Below the pieces are notes generated by a model, which saw only the letters and a list, made by a program, of their open reading frames with translations, was not told where the DNA came from and ran no database searches. 35,788 bases of DNA, taken from positions 1 to 35,788 of the forward strand of contig PDSY01000002.1 in the NCBI GenBank assembly GCA_002747105.1, written 5' to 3'. Below are positions 27,434-35,218 of the stretch, piece after piece. Numbering within the stretch: position 1 is the stretch's first letter; each line of letters starts with the position of its first letter. The DNA is from Flavobacteriales bacterium (GTDB lineage Bacteria; Bacteroidota; Bacteroidia; Flavobacteriales; Weeksellaceae). The translations under genes were made by a program, and so were the position numbers.

Positions 27434-28354
27434 CTAAATCTCTACTTCAAAAGTAGTTAGTTTTTTAAATTCTTGAACTCTCTCCTCTAAATCCTGCTGA
27501 GTCACCTCTTTCAATCGTTCTGTCCCAAACTTTTCCACTGTAAATGATGCCAATGCAGAACCGACTATAATGGCAGACTTCATCGTTTCAAAATCAAACT
27601 TTTCTTTCTTCACCAAATACGATACAAAACCTCCTGCAAAGGTATCTCCTGCCCCTGTTGGGTCAAATACCTCTTCCAATGGCAACGCTGGAACGGCAAA
27701 AATATTACCGTCTTGAAACAATAATGCTCCATGTTCGCCTTTCTTGATAATCACATATTTTGGTCCCATTTTATGGATTTCTTGTGCTGCTTTCACCAAA
27801 GAATACTCACCTGAAAGTTGTCTTGCTTCCTCATCATTAATGGTGATTACATCGGTTTTGGCAATCACTTGTTTTAATAAATCCAATGCTGTATCCATCC
27901 AAAAATTCATCGTATCCAAAACCACCATTTTCGGTCTTTGAGGCATTTTTTCTAATACAGACATCTGAACCGCTGGATGTAAATTTCCCAATAATAAAAC
28001 TTCTGCATCTTCCATACTTTGAGGAACTTTTGGATCAAAACTTTCCAACACATTCACTTCCGTTACCAAAGTATCTCTCATATTCAAATCGTGGTGATAT
28101 TTTCCACTCCAAAAGAAAGTTTTTCCGTCTTCAATAACTTCTATTCCATCAATATTGATGTTTCGTTTTTGCATCATCTCCAAATCTTCCTTCAAGAAAT
28201 CTCCGCCCACTACAGAAACAATCCCTGATTCTACATTCATCACCGAAGATGCCAAACCAATATAAGTTCCCGCTCCTCCTAATATTTTATCCGTTTTTCC
28301 AAACGGTGTTTCTATCGCATCAAATGCTACACTTCCTACGATTAATAATTTCAT
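27434..28354 (-). CDS. PfkB/ribokinase family sugar or nucleoside kinase
   Basis: A 306-residue PfkB-family kinase. The N-terminal GGAGTY region (26-31) binds substrate and DPTGAGDTFAGG (231-242) holds the anion hole and catalytic Asp237. It is cytoplasmic and phosphorylates a sugar, nucleoside or similar alcohol; the substrate is not readable from the sequence. It lies downstream of gldD on the same strand, separated by a repeat-rich gap, and is preceded by no clear promoter, so it may be read from gldD or mutY. Confidence 0.88.
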   Translation of the reverse strand: MKLLIVGSVAFDAIETPFGKTDKILGGAGTYIGLASSVMNVESGIVSVVGGDFLKEDLEMMQKRNINIDGIEVIEDGKTFFWSGKYHHDLNMRDTLVTEVNVLESFDPKVPQSMEDAEVLLLGNLHPAVQMSVLEKMPQRPKMVVLDTMNFWMDTALDLLKQVIAKTDVITINDEEARQLSGEYSLVKAAQEIHKMGPKYVIIKKGEHGALLFQDGNIFAVPALPLEEVFDPTGAGDTFAGGFVSYLVKKEKFDFETMKSAIIVGSALASFTVEKFGTERLKEVTQQDLEERVQEFKKLTTFEVEI

Positions 28355-28360
28355 TTTATT

Positions 28361-28453
28361 TTGTTGTTAAGTTGTTGAGTTGTTAATATTGTTGAGTTGT
28401 TGATATTGTTAAATTGCTTTATTGTTAAACTGTTACATTATTATATTGCTTCA
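28361..28453. repeat. Degenerate 16-17-bp tandem repeat tract
   Basis: Successive units GTTGTTAAGTTGTTGA, GTTGTTAATATTGTTGA, GTTGTTGATATTGTTAA and ATTGCTTTATTGTTAAA run through almost the entire gap between gldD and the kinase gene. The last part (ACTGTTACATTATTATATTG) resembles the inverted repeat between amaB and lat. Confidence 0.65.
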
Positions 28454-28458
28454 TTATT

Positions 28459-29016
28459 TTATTTCCACTGAAAAGTTTCGATTAAATGCTTTAAATCTTT
28501 TTTCACATAACGCACCGCTGGTGCTATAGAGTCAGGTTTTGGGCGAGAATTAAAATACAAACTTGCCGTTACAAAATGCTTGGTACTATCAGTTACAAAA
28601 AACTGAATATTAGAAGCACTTTGTCCCTTTAATTCATAAAAATTACCATATGCTTTATGCTCAGGGTATTCAAAAACCTTAGTTTCGATAGAGGAAGCTT
28701 TTATGGTGTGCTTATACACCATCTTTTCTGCCTCCTTAATATGTTCGGTAAGGTTATTTTTAATAGGATAATAGGTGATAAAAACTTTCCCTTTCATTTG
28801 GGGATAAATCAAATTAAACCAACACTCATTTTTCTTAGACGGAAAAACTTTCGCTAATGTAGAATATTCAAACTGATAATGACAAGCATCATCAAAAACT
28901 TGATATTTAGGCTGAGGATATTCCAAACGCAATTCTCCTTTAGGTTTAGGCATCGTGTCTTTGCCACAAGAGAAAAGCATCAATACAACAAAAATAAAGC
29001 TTATATTTTTTAACAT
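28459..29016 (-). CDS. gldD: Gliding motility lipoprotein GldD
   Basis: A 185-residue lipoprotein with lipobox LMLFSC (lipidated Cys17) and the GldD signatures PKPKGELRLEYP, YPQMKGKVFITYYP, and VTDSTKHFVTASLYF near the C-terminus. GldD is required for gliding and the linked type IX secretion system in flavobacteria; its biochemical role is unsettled. I start at the ATG at 29016 because a TTG at 29031 would precede the promoter's own -7 element. TATATTTG ends 4 bases before this ATG, so the mRNA could be leaderless. It follows mutY by 37 bases. Confidence 0.92.
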   Translation of the reverse strand: MLKNISFIFVVLMLFSCGKDTMPKPKGELRLEYPQPKYQVFDDACHYQFEYSTLAKVFPSKKNECWFNLIYPQMKGKVFITYYPIKNNLTEHIKEAEKMVYKHTIKASSIETKVFEYPEHKAYGNFYELKGQSASNIQFFVTDSTKHFVTASLYFNSRPKPDSIAPAVRYVKKDLKHLIETFQWK

Positions 29017-29020
29017 CTCG

Positions 29021-29050
29021 CAAATATACAAAAGTTTAGTTTAGAGCCAA
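29021..29050 (-). promoter_or_regulatory. Promoter abutting the gldD start codon
   Basis: On the minus strand TTG (29050-29048), a 19-base spacer and TATATTTG (29028-29021) match the consensus. Only CGAG separates it from the ATG, so transcription would begin at or within a base or two of the start codon. Confidence 0.55.
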
Positions 29051-29053
29051 GAA

Positions 29054-30091
29054 TCAACATTTTATTTTCGACTTTAAAAAACTTTCTATCGGTTTGGGAA
29101 AAGACTTTTGTTCAAAATCGTCGAAATGTATCAACTCCAAATCATGCTCTTGGGCAATATTTTTTAATAAATCTAATGATGAAATTTCAACACTAAAAAA
29201 AGAAATTTCCATTTTAATATGGGTTAGAATATGATTCACTTTTTGCTCTTCAATGATATTCAAATCTGTATTTTGGGGCATCAAAGTGGAAAATTCGTAC
29301 AACCTTTTCCAAATCGAACGATTATCTCTCTGCCTTATCAAAAAATAATCTTGATAATAAAGATAATAATAATCTAATTTTTGGTGTTTGACTTTTACTT
29401 TTTTAATCTTAACAGGAAATTGAGTAGTTTTCCCAGTCTGAAAAGCTATACAACCTTTACTAATAGGACAAATATCACATAAAGGATTTTTAGGTTTACA
29501 AATTTCTGAGCCAATATCCATGATTGCTTGATTGAAATCTCCCGCCTTATTTTCGGGCATTATTCTGAATGCTAAATTTGAAAAGTACTCAAATGCTTTG
29601 GTATTGGAAATATCAAAATCATCTCCAAAAAACCGACTTAAAATCCGATAAAAATTACCATCTATCGCAGGACGATTTTCATTAAAACAAATACTCGCAA
29701 TCGCCGAAGCCGTATATTTCCCAACTCCTTTCAGTTGGATGATATCTTCATAAGTATTGGGGAAAACGCCATTAAAATCATTGATGATTTGTTGAGCCGC
29801 TTTATGTAAATTAATCGCTCGAGAATAATATCCCAATCCTTTCCAATAGAGCAAAACCTCGTCCACATGAGCATTGGCTAAATCTTCCACCCTTGGAAAA
29901 CGAAGGATAAATTTATTATAATGCTCTAATCCTTGCTGAATCCTCGTTTGCTGAAAAACAATTTCACAAATCCATATTTTATAAGGATTTTTGGTTTTCC
30001 TAAAAGGTAAATCTCGACCATTGACACTATACCAATCTAATAATTGAATACCAAAGTTAAGAAAATCAGGGTTTTGTTTGTTTTTTTTCAA
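29054..30091 (-). CDS. mutY: A/G-specific adenine DNA glycosylase (TTG start)
   Basis: A 345-residue MutY that removes adenine mispaired with 8-oxoguanine. Catalytic Glu43 in CEIVFQQTR, the helix-hairpin-helix LKGVGKYTASA (120-130), catalytic Asp144 in IDGNFYR, and the [4Fe-4S] ligands Cys198, 205, 208 and 214 in exact C-x6-C-x2-C-x5-C spacing are present; the C-terminal part is the weaker 8-oxoG-recognition domain. Start: a stop codon lies two codons upstream of the TTG at 30091 and no in-frame ATG precedes residue 170, so TTG is the most likely initiator. It diverges from the HU gene. Confidence 0.94.
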   Translation of the reverse strand: MKKNKQNPDFLNFGIQLLDWYSVNGRDLPFRKTKNPYKIWICEIVFQQTRIQQGLEHYNKFILRFPRVEDLANAHVDEVLLYWKGLGYYSRAINLHKAAQQIINDFNGVFPNTYEDIIQLKGVGKYTASAIASICFNENRPAIDGNFYRILSRFFGDDFDISNTKAFEYFSNLAFRIMPENKAGDFNQAIMDIGSEICKPKNPLCDICPISKGCIAFQTGKTTQFPVKIKKVKVKHQKLDYYYLYYQDYFLIRQRDNRSIWKRLYEFSTLMPQNTDLNIIEEQKVNHILTHIKMEISFFSVEISSLDLLKNIAQEHDLELIHFDDFEQKSFPKPIESFLKSKIKC

Positions 30092-30109
30092 AAATTAATC
30101 TTATATTTG
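30077..30109 (+). promoter_or_regulatory. Promoter of the HU gene
   Basis: TTTG (30077-30080), a 21-base spacer and TATATTTG (30102-30109) fit the Bacteroidota consensus; the HU ATG follows 28 bases later. The element lies inside the 5' end of the divergent mutY gene. Confidence 0.55.
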
Positions 30110-30137
30110 CACTCCAAAGTTAAAAATAAAATTCAAA

Positions 30138-30428
30138 ATGACAAAAGCAGAATTGGTAAACACTATTTCTAACAAGTTAGGAACAGAAAAGTTAGAAACA
30201 CAAAAAGTGGTAGAAGCATTTATGCATGAAGTGAAAAACTCACTTTATAGTGGAGAGAATGTGTATCTAAGAGGTTTTGGTTCTTTTATTATTAAAGAAA
30301 GAGCAGCAAAAACAGGAAGGAATATTTCTAAAAATATTGCAATAGAGATTCCTGCACACAATATTCCTGCATTTAAACCTTCTAAAACTTTTGTGGAAAA
30401 AGTGAAGACGAAAGTGAAAGTAAAATAA
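30138..30428 (+). CDS. HU/IHF family DNA-binding protein
   Basis: A 96-residue histone-like protein: N-terminal helices (TKAELVNTISNKLG), the RGFGSF turn at about 46-51, and the DNA-arm region with IPAHNIPAFKPSKTF. It should form dimers that bend and compact DNA. Length is normal for HU. It heads a plus-strand group with the small basic protein and RNase G, an arrangement I recall as common in flavobacteria; subfamily (HU or IHF) not resolved. Confidence 0.92.
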   Translation: MTKAELVNTISNKLGTEKLETQKVVEAFMHEVKNSLYSGENVYLRGFGSFIIKERAAKTGRNISKNIAIEIPAHNIPAFKPSKTFVEKVKTKVKVK

Positions 30429-30457
30429 TTAACATTAATTAAAAAAAATAAAAAATT

Positions 30458-30547
30458 ATGCCAAGCGGAAAGAAAAGAAAGAGACACAAGGTAGCTACTC
30501 ACAAAAGAAAAAAAAGAAGAAGAGCGAATAGACATAAGAAAAAATAA
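30458..30547 (+). CDS. 29-residue, extremely basic protein (probable small ribosomal protein)
   Basis: A short gene, ATG at 30458 and TAA at 30545, encoding 29 residues of which about two thirds are Lys, Arg or His: it begins MPSGKKRKRHKV and contains THKRKKRRR and a NRHKKK end. The composition and the K-R-x-K-H/K-K-R pattern resemble the COX24/AURKAIP1-type and other tiny bacterial ribosomal proteins, and I recall near-identical peptides between HU and RNase G in other flavobacteria; bL38 or a bS22-like protein are candidate identities, not proven. An A-rich leader precedes it. Confidence 0.75.
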   Translation: MPSGKKRKRHKVATHKRKKRRRANRHKKK

Positions 30548-30570
30548 TTCCTCTTTTTAGCAAAATAATT

Positions 30571-30612
30571 AATATAGTTGGCTATAGTTTTTACATTAAC
30601 GCCAGCTATATT
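30571..30612. promoter_or_regulatory. Inverted repeat overlapping the RNase G promoter
   Basis: AATATAGTTGGC (30571-30582) and GCCAGCTATATT (30601-30612) are inverted copies with one wobble difference and an 18-base loop. The right arm contains most of the -7 element TATATTTG (30607-30614). It may be an operator, or an attenuating hairpin at the end of the HU transcript. Confidence 0.5.
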
Positions 30613-30614
30613 TG
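30607..30614 (+). promoter_or_regulatory. -7 element of the RNase G gene
   Basis: TATATTTG matches TAnnTTTG, 24 bases before the ATG at 30639. No exact TTTG at the usual distance. Confidence 0.4.
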
Positions 30615-30638
30615 TTTATAATAAAAAAAGCCAATGAT

Positions 30639-32195
30639 ATGAAGAAAGAAATGATAATTTCGTATGAAGATGAGCTTACTAAAATTGCACTATTAGAAGA
30701 TGGAAGACTTTGTGAACTTCACGAAGAGGAAGAAAAAACGGACTTTGTAGTTGGAGATTTGTTTGTAGGTAAAGTGAAAAAATTGGCACCTAATCTTAAT
30801 GCAGCATTTGTAAATATTGGTTACAAAAAAGATGCTTTTTTACATTATCAGGATTTAGGTCCCCAGTTTTTGACTTATAAAAAATTTTTAAAAGAAACTT
30901 TAGCGAAAAAACAAAATTCGTCTGTGCTAAAAGGTTTTAAAAAAGAAAATACTATCGATAAACATGGTAAGATCGATAAAGTTTTAGCTAAAAACGACAC
31001 AATACTCTTACAAATTACCAAAGAACCTATCTCTACAAAAGGACCTAGAATTTCTACTCAGATTTCTCTTACAGGTCGTTTCATCGTTCTCATTCCTTTT
31101 GATAATAAGGTTTCTGTTTCTAAAAAGATAAGAAACGAAGAAGAACGAACAAGACTTAAAAACCTTATTGAAAGTATAAAACCAGAAGGTTTTGGTGCCA
31201 TTATCAGAACGGTAGCAGAAAACAAAAAAGTCGCTGAATTACACAGTGATGTGGATCAGCTTGTTCAAAAATGGAAAAAAACTTTTTCCAATATTCAAAA
31301 AGGTGACCTTCCAAACAAAATATTATCCGAACAAGATAAAGCCTCTTCGATATTAAGAGATAACTTCAATGCTGATTTTGTGAGCATCATTTGTGATGAT
31401 GAACAAATGGTTCAGGATATGCAAAACTATCTGGAAGTTATTGCCCCTGAAAGAAAAAAAATAGTTCAATTTTATGACTCTCATATTCCATTATTAGAGT
31501 ATTATAATGTAGAAAAACAGCTCAAACAGAGTTTTGGAAAGCATGTAAATATTCCAAAATCCAAAGGTGCTTACCTTGTAATAGAACACACAGAAGCACT
31601 CCATGTCATCGATGTTAATTCGGGACCTAATATTTCCTCAGCAAAATCTAACAAAGAACATGCTTTACATGTCAATAAAATGGCCGCCACAGAAATTGCT
31701 CGTCAGTTAAGATTGCGAGATATGGGAGGCATCATCGTAGTAGATTTCATCGATATGCGAGAGGCAGAACACAGAAAAGAACTCTACACGCACTTCCGTG
31801 AAGAGATGAAAAGAGACAAATCAAGACACAAGATTTTGCCACCGAGTAAGTTTGGATTAATCCAAGTAACTCGACAAAGAAATCGTTCGGAAAAACAAAT
31901 TAAAACACGAGAAGATAACCCTAACAAAGACGGAGAAATTCTCGCTCCTATCGTTGTGATAGAAAGAATGGAAGAAGCCATTAAAAATATCATCAAAAAA
32001 GAAAAAGGAAGATTGTACCTCCATGTTCATCCCTTTGTAGAAGCTTACCTTACCAAAGGATTGGGAAGCATTAGAATGAAATGGTTTTTAAAACACAAAA
32101 AATGGGTGACCATTGTCCCAAGAGACTCCTTTAAGTATTTGGAATTTAGACTTTACAATGCAGACAAAAAAGAGTTAATGAATTACTCTAACTAA
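30639..32195 (+). CDS. rng: Ribonuclease E/G family endoribonuclease
   Basis: A 518-residue RNase G-like enzyme that cleaves single-stranded RNA and processes rRNA and mRNA 5' ends. An N-terminal S1 domain (about 30-115: VGDLFVGKVKKLAPNLNAAF) is followed by the RNase H-like core with catalytic Asp325 in HVIDVNSGPN and Asp369 in VVDFIDM, 44 residues apart. No long C-terminal degradosome scaffold is present, so it is RNase G-sized. I start at the ATG at 30639 (MKKEMIISYEDE); an upstream TTG at 30612 would overlap the -7 element. It ends at a strong bidirectional terminator. Confidence 0.94.
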   Translation: MKKEMIISYEDELTKIALLEDGRLCELHEEEEKTDFVVGDLFVGKVKKLAPNLNAAFVNIGYKKDAFLHYQDLGPQFLTYKKFLKETLAKKQNSSVLKGFKKENTIDKHGKIDKVLAKNDTILLQITKEPISTKGPRISTQISLTGRFIVLIPFDNKVSVSKKIRNEEERTRLKNLIESIKPEGFGAIIRTVAENKKVAELHSDVDQLVQKWKKTFSNIQKGDLPNKILSEQDKASSILRDNFNADFVSIICDDEQMVQDMQNYLEVIAPERKKIVQFYDSHIPLLEYYNVEKQLKQSFGKHVNIPKSKGAYLVIEHTEALHVIDVNSGPNISSAKSNKEHALHVNKMAATEIARQLRLRDMGGIIVVDFIDMREAEHRKELYTHFREEMKRDKSRHKILPPSKFGLIQVTRQRNRSEKQIKTREDNPNKDGEILAPIVVIERMEEAIKNIIKKEKGRLYLHVHPFVEAYLTKGLGSIRMKWFLKHKKWVTIVPRDSFKYLEFRLYNADKKELMNYSN

Positions 32196-32201
32196 AAAAA
32201 T

Positions 32202-32233
32202 AAAATGCCGTTACATCAAGGGAACGGCATTTT
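32202..32233. terminator. Bidirectional terminator between rng and guaA
   Basis: AAAATGCCGTT (32202-32212) pairs perfectly with AACGGCATTTT (32223-32233) around a 10-base loop; T residues follow in the plus direction and A residues precede. Confidence 0.85.
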
Positions 32234-32289
32234 TTATTATTCAATCTAAAAAACAAAAAACCAACTTTTCAGTCAGGTTTTCGATTATT

Positions 32290-33819
32290 TTATTCCCACT
32301 CTATCGTTGCAGGTGGTTTGCTTGAAATATCGTAAGCGACACGGTTAATTCCTTTCACTTCGTTGATAATTCTATTCGATACTGTTTCTAAAAACTCATA
32401 AGGCAATTTACTCCAAGTTGCCGTCATAAAATCAATGGTATTTGCCGAACGAACCACTGCGGTATATTCGTAAGTTCGCTCATCTCCCATTACTCCAACA
32501 GATTTCACTGGAAGTAGTACTACAAAAGCCTGAGATACCTTTTCATATAAATCGTTTTTATACAATTCCTCAATAAAAATATCATCTGCCTCTTGTAAAA
32601 TTCTTACTTTTTCATCATCTACCTCACCTAAAATTCTAATTCCTAAACCTGGACCTGGAAACGGATGACGATGTACCAAATGATGTGGAATACCTAACTC
32701 CTCTCCCACTTGTCTTACTTCATCTTTGAATAATTCTCTCAATGGCTCAACTAGTTCAAAGTCCATTTCCTCTGGCAATCCTCCTACATTATGATGAGAC
32801 TTTATCACCGCCGAAGGTCCTTTTACCGATTGAGATTCAATAACATCAGGGTAAATAGTTCCTTGGGCTAAAAATTTAGCATTATCAAATTTATGAGATT
32901 CTTCATCGAAAACAGCCACAAACTCGTTCCCAATGATTTTTCTTTTCTCTTCTGGATCAGAAACGCCTTTTAGTTTCGATAAAAACCTTTCGGAAGCATC
33001 TACCATTTTGATATTCATATGGAAATGCTCACCGTAATTTTCCATTACTTTTTTACCTTCATCTTTTCTAAGCAGACCTGTATCTACAAAAATACAAGTC
33101 AGTTGGTCGCCAATGGCTTTATGAATTAAAACTGCCGCCACAGAAGAATCCACTCCTCCCGAAAGTCCTAAAATCACTTTTCCATCACCTACTTGCTTTC
33201 TGATTTCTTGAATCGTTCTATCGATATAACCCGTCAGTTTCCAATTCTTTTCTGCTCTACAAATATTGAAAACAAAGTTTTCTAACATTTTAGCACCAAA
33301 TTCTGTGTGGGAAACTTCTGGATGAAATTGTAGGGTATAAATATTTTTTTCTTCGTTTGCCATTCCTGCAATTACGCCACTTCTCGCTGAAATTTCGAAT
33401 CCTTCTGGTGCTGTTTCCACCTCATCAAAATGACTCATCCATACCGTAGAAGTTTTAGGAACATCGTGAAATAGCGGATTACTTCTTAAAATATCCAATT
33501 CTGCCTTTCCATATTCTCCTTTCTCGCCTTTAGCTACTTTTCCACCCAATAAATGAGCGGTCAGTTGCATTCCATAGCAAATTCCCAAAACAGGAATTCC
33601 AAGGTCAAATAGTTCTTTTTCTACCAAATGTGCATCCTTGGCATTTACTGAACTCGGACCTCCCGAAAGAATGATTCCTGCAGGTTGTTTTTTCTTAATT
33701 TCTTCTATTGGCGTATTAAAGGGAATAATCTCCGAATATACCTCCATTTCCCTGATTCGCCTACCAATCAACTGATTGTACTGCGAACCAAAATCTAATA
33801 TAATAATTCCGTTGTGCAT
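32290..33819 (-). CDS. guaA: GMP synthase (glutamine-hydrolysing)
   Basis: A 509-residue enzyme converting XMP to GMP with ATP and glutamine in the cytoplasm. The class I amidotransferase domain (about 1-190) has nucleophile Cys81 in GICYGMQ and the His166/Glu168 pair in FHPEVS. The ATP-pyrophosphatase domain has the P-loop SGGVDSS (220-226), and the C-terminal dimerisation domain ends with PPATIEWE. It is the last gene of the purH-purD-guaA block and follows purD across a gap filled by a long inverted repeat. Confidence 0.97.
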   Translation of the reverse strand: MHNGIIILDFGSQYNQLIGRRIREMEVYSEIIPFNTPIEEIKKKQPAGIILSGGPSSVNAKDAHLVEKELFDLGIPVLGICYGMQLTAHLLGGKVAKGEKGEYGKAELDILRSNPLFHDVPKTSTVWMSHFDEVETAPEGFEISARSGVIAGMANEEKNIYTLQFHPEVSHTEFGAKMLENFVFNICRAEKNWKLTGYIDRTIQEIRKQVGDGKVILGLSGGVDSSVAAVLIHKAIGDQLTCIFVDTGLLRKDEGKKVMENYGEHFHMNIKMVDASERFLSKLKGVSDPEEKRKIIGNEFVAVFDEESHKFDNAKFLAQGTIYPDVIESQSVKGPSAVIKSHHNVGGLPEEMDFELVEPLRELFKDEVRQVGEELGIPHHLVHRHPFPGPGLGIRILGEVDDEKVRILQEADDIFIEELYKNDLYEKVSQAFVVLLPVKSVGVMGDERTYEYTAVVRSANTIDFMTATWSKLPYEFLETVSNRIINEVKGINRVAYDISSKPPATIEWE

Positions 33820-33836
33820 TCTTTTTTTTAAGTTAT

Positions 33837-33911
33837 AAGGTTATGAAGTTACAAGGTTATGAAAAAACATCATTATTCTGTAATTTCATAACTTTATAAC
33901 TTCGTAACCTT
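33837..33911. repeat. 28-base inverted repeat between purD and guaA
   Basis: The left arm (33837-33864) and right arm (33884-33911) match as inverted copies at 25 of 28 positions around a 19-base loop; two of the three differences still allow G-U pairs in RNA. Each arm is itself built of GGTTATGAAGTTAC-like words. It fills most of the 100-base gap. Confidence 0.8.
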
Positions 33912-33919
33912 TTTTCATA

Positions 33920-35161
33920 TTAAAACTTCGCTATATCCTCTCTATAAAAAGCGTAGTCAAATTTTATCGTTAAAGCATCTTGATAGACTTTATCACGAGC
34001 TTCTTCATAAGTTTTTCCTGTAGCTACCAAATTGACAACTCTTCCGCCATTAGTAACAATATCGTCGCCTTTGTATTTCGCTCCTGCTAATAAAACAGTA
34101 CTGCTACTTACTTTGTCTAAATTTTTAATTTCAAAACCAATATCATAATTCCCTGGATAACCTCCTGATGCCATTACTAAACAAACTGCCTTTTCATCTC
34201 TGAATTTCAAGTCGATGTCTTTTCCTTCGATACAATTATCAATCACATCTAATAAATTACTATCCAATAGTTCCATTAAAACCTGTGTTTCAGGGTCTCC
34301 TGAACGCATATTATATTCTAATAAATAACAACCATTTTCCGTAATCATCAATCCAAAGAAAATAAATCCTTTGAACATTAAATAATTATCCTTTAAACCA
34401 TTTAATGTTGGTTCTAAAATATTCTTTTTAAAATCTTCAAAATGAGCATCGGTAAATTGTGGACTTGGTGCAACCGTTCCCATACCACCTGTATTAGCAC
34501 CTCTGTCGCCTTCACCTACTTTCTTATAATCTTTCACAGAAATACAAGGGAAGAAATCTTTTCCGTTTGCAAATGCAATAATTGAAGCCTCAAAACCTTG
34601 TAAATAATCTTCAATGACTACCTCTATTCCTGCATCTCCATAGATTTTGTCAATCATAAACTCGTGAATGGTCGTTAGTGCAACATTTTCATCCTCTGCT
34701 ATCACCACCCCTTTTCCTGCTGCTAACCCAGATGCTTTAATGACCATTGGAAATTGAGTTTGCTTTTCAATAAATGCCTTTGCGTCTACATACGAAGTGA
34801 ACACCTGAGAATTTGCTGTTTTTACACCAAACTCTTGCATAAATCTCTTCGCATAAGCTTTACTTCCTTCCAAACGAGCAATCTTCTTACCTGGACCAAA
34901 AATCCTCAATCCTTCTTTCTCGAATTCATCTACAATTCCTTCCACTAATGGTGCTTCTGGACCTACGATGGTTAAATCTATTGCTTCTTTTTTAGCAAAT
35001 TTTACCAATTCTGGAATTTCGGTGATATAAACATTCTCACCCAACTTTTCAGTTGTTGCATTCCCTTTCGCAAAAAACATTTCCGAAATTCTACTATCTT
35101 CTGATAACTTTTTAGCAATAGCGGCTTCTCTACCACCGTTTCCTATAATTAATACTCTCAT
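33920..35161 (-). CDS. purD: Phosphoribosylamine--glycine ligase (GAR synthetase)
   Basis: A 413-residue ATP-grasp ligase that joins glycine to 5-phosphoribosylamine, the second step of purine synthesis. Visible: N-terminal VLIIGNGGREAAIA, VGPEAPLVEG, the ATP-grasp core with VIKASGLAAGKGVVIA, and GDRGANTGGMGTVAPSP, with the metal-binding FGLMITENGCYLLEYNMRSGDPE. Its length is slightly below the usual 420-430. It lies 57 bases after purH on the same strand. TAAATTTG at 35190-35183, 21 bases upstream, could give it an additional start of its own. Confidence 0.96.
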   Translation of the reverse strand: MRVLIIGNGGREAAIAKKLSEDSRISEMFFAKGNATTEKLGENVYITEIPELVKFAKKEAIDLTIVGPEAPLVEGIVDEFEKEGLRIFGPGKKIARLEGSKAYAKRFMQEFGVKTANSQVFTSYVDAKAFIEKQTQFPMVIKASGLAAGKGVVIAEDENVALTTIHEFMIDKIYGDAGIEVVIEDYLQGFEASIIAFANGKDFFPCISVKDYKKVGEGDRGANTGGMGTVAPSPQFTDAHFEDFKKNILEPTLNGLKDNYLMFKGFIFFGLMITENGCYLLEYNMRSGDPETQVLMELLDSNLLDVIDNCIEGKDIDLKFRDEKAVCLVMASGGYPGNYDIGFEIKNLDKVSSSTVLLAGAKYKGDDIVTNGGRVVNLVATGKTYEEARDKVYQDALTIKFDYAFYREDIAKF

Positions 35162-35182
35162 TATTATTATGATTTAATGTAA

Positions 35183-35190
35183 CAAATTTA
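35183..35190 (-). promoter_or_regulatory. Possible internal -7 element upstream of purD
   Basis: On the minus strand TAAATTTG matches TAnnTTTG; no TTTG at the usual distance was found, so it may be coincidental. Confidence 0.3.
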
Positions 35191-35218
35191 CGATTTTTAA
35201 TTTTATAAAACTACTAAA

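Noticed and set aside
28361..28453. Tandem repeats as a CRISPR array
   Set aside because: Units are 16-17 bp, contiguous and drifting, with no constant repeat alternating with unique spacers and no cas gene nearby.
29017..29031. GldD start at TTG 29031
   Set aside because: It lies upstream of the TATATTTG element that drives the gene; the ATG at 29016 gives a standard lipoprotein signal.
30612..30638. RNase G start at TTG 30612
   Set aside because: It overlaps the -7 promoter element; the ATG at 30639 gives the usual N-terminus of the family.
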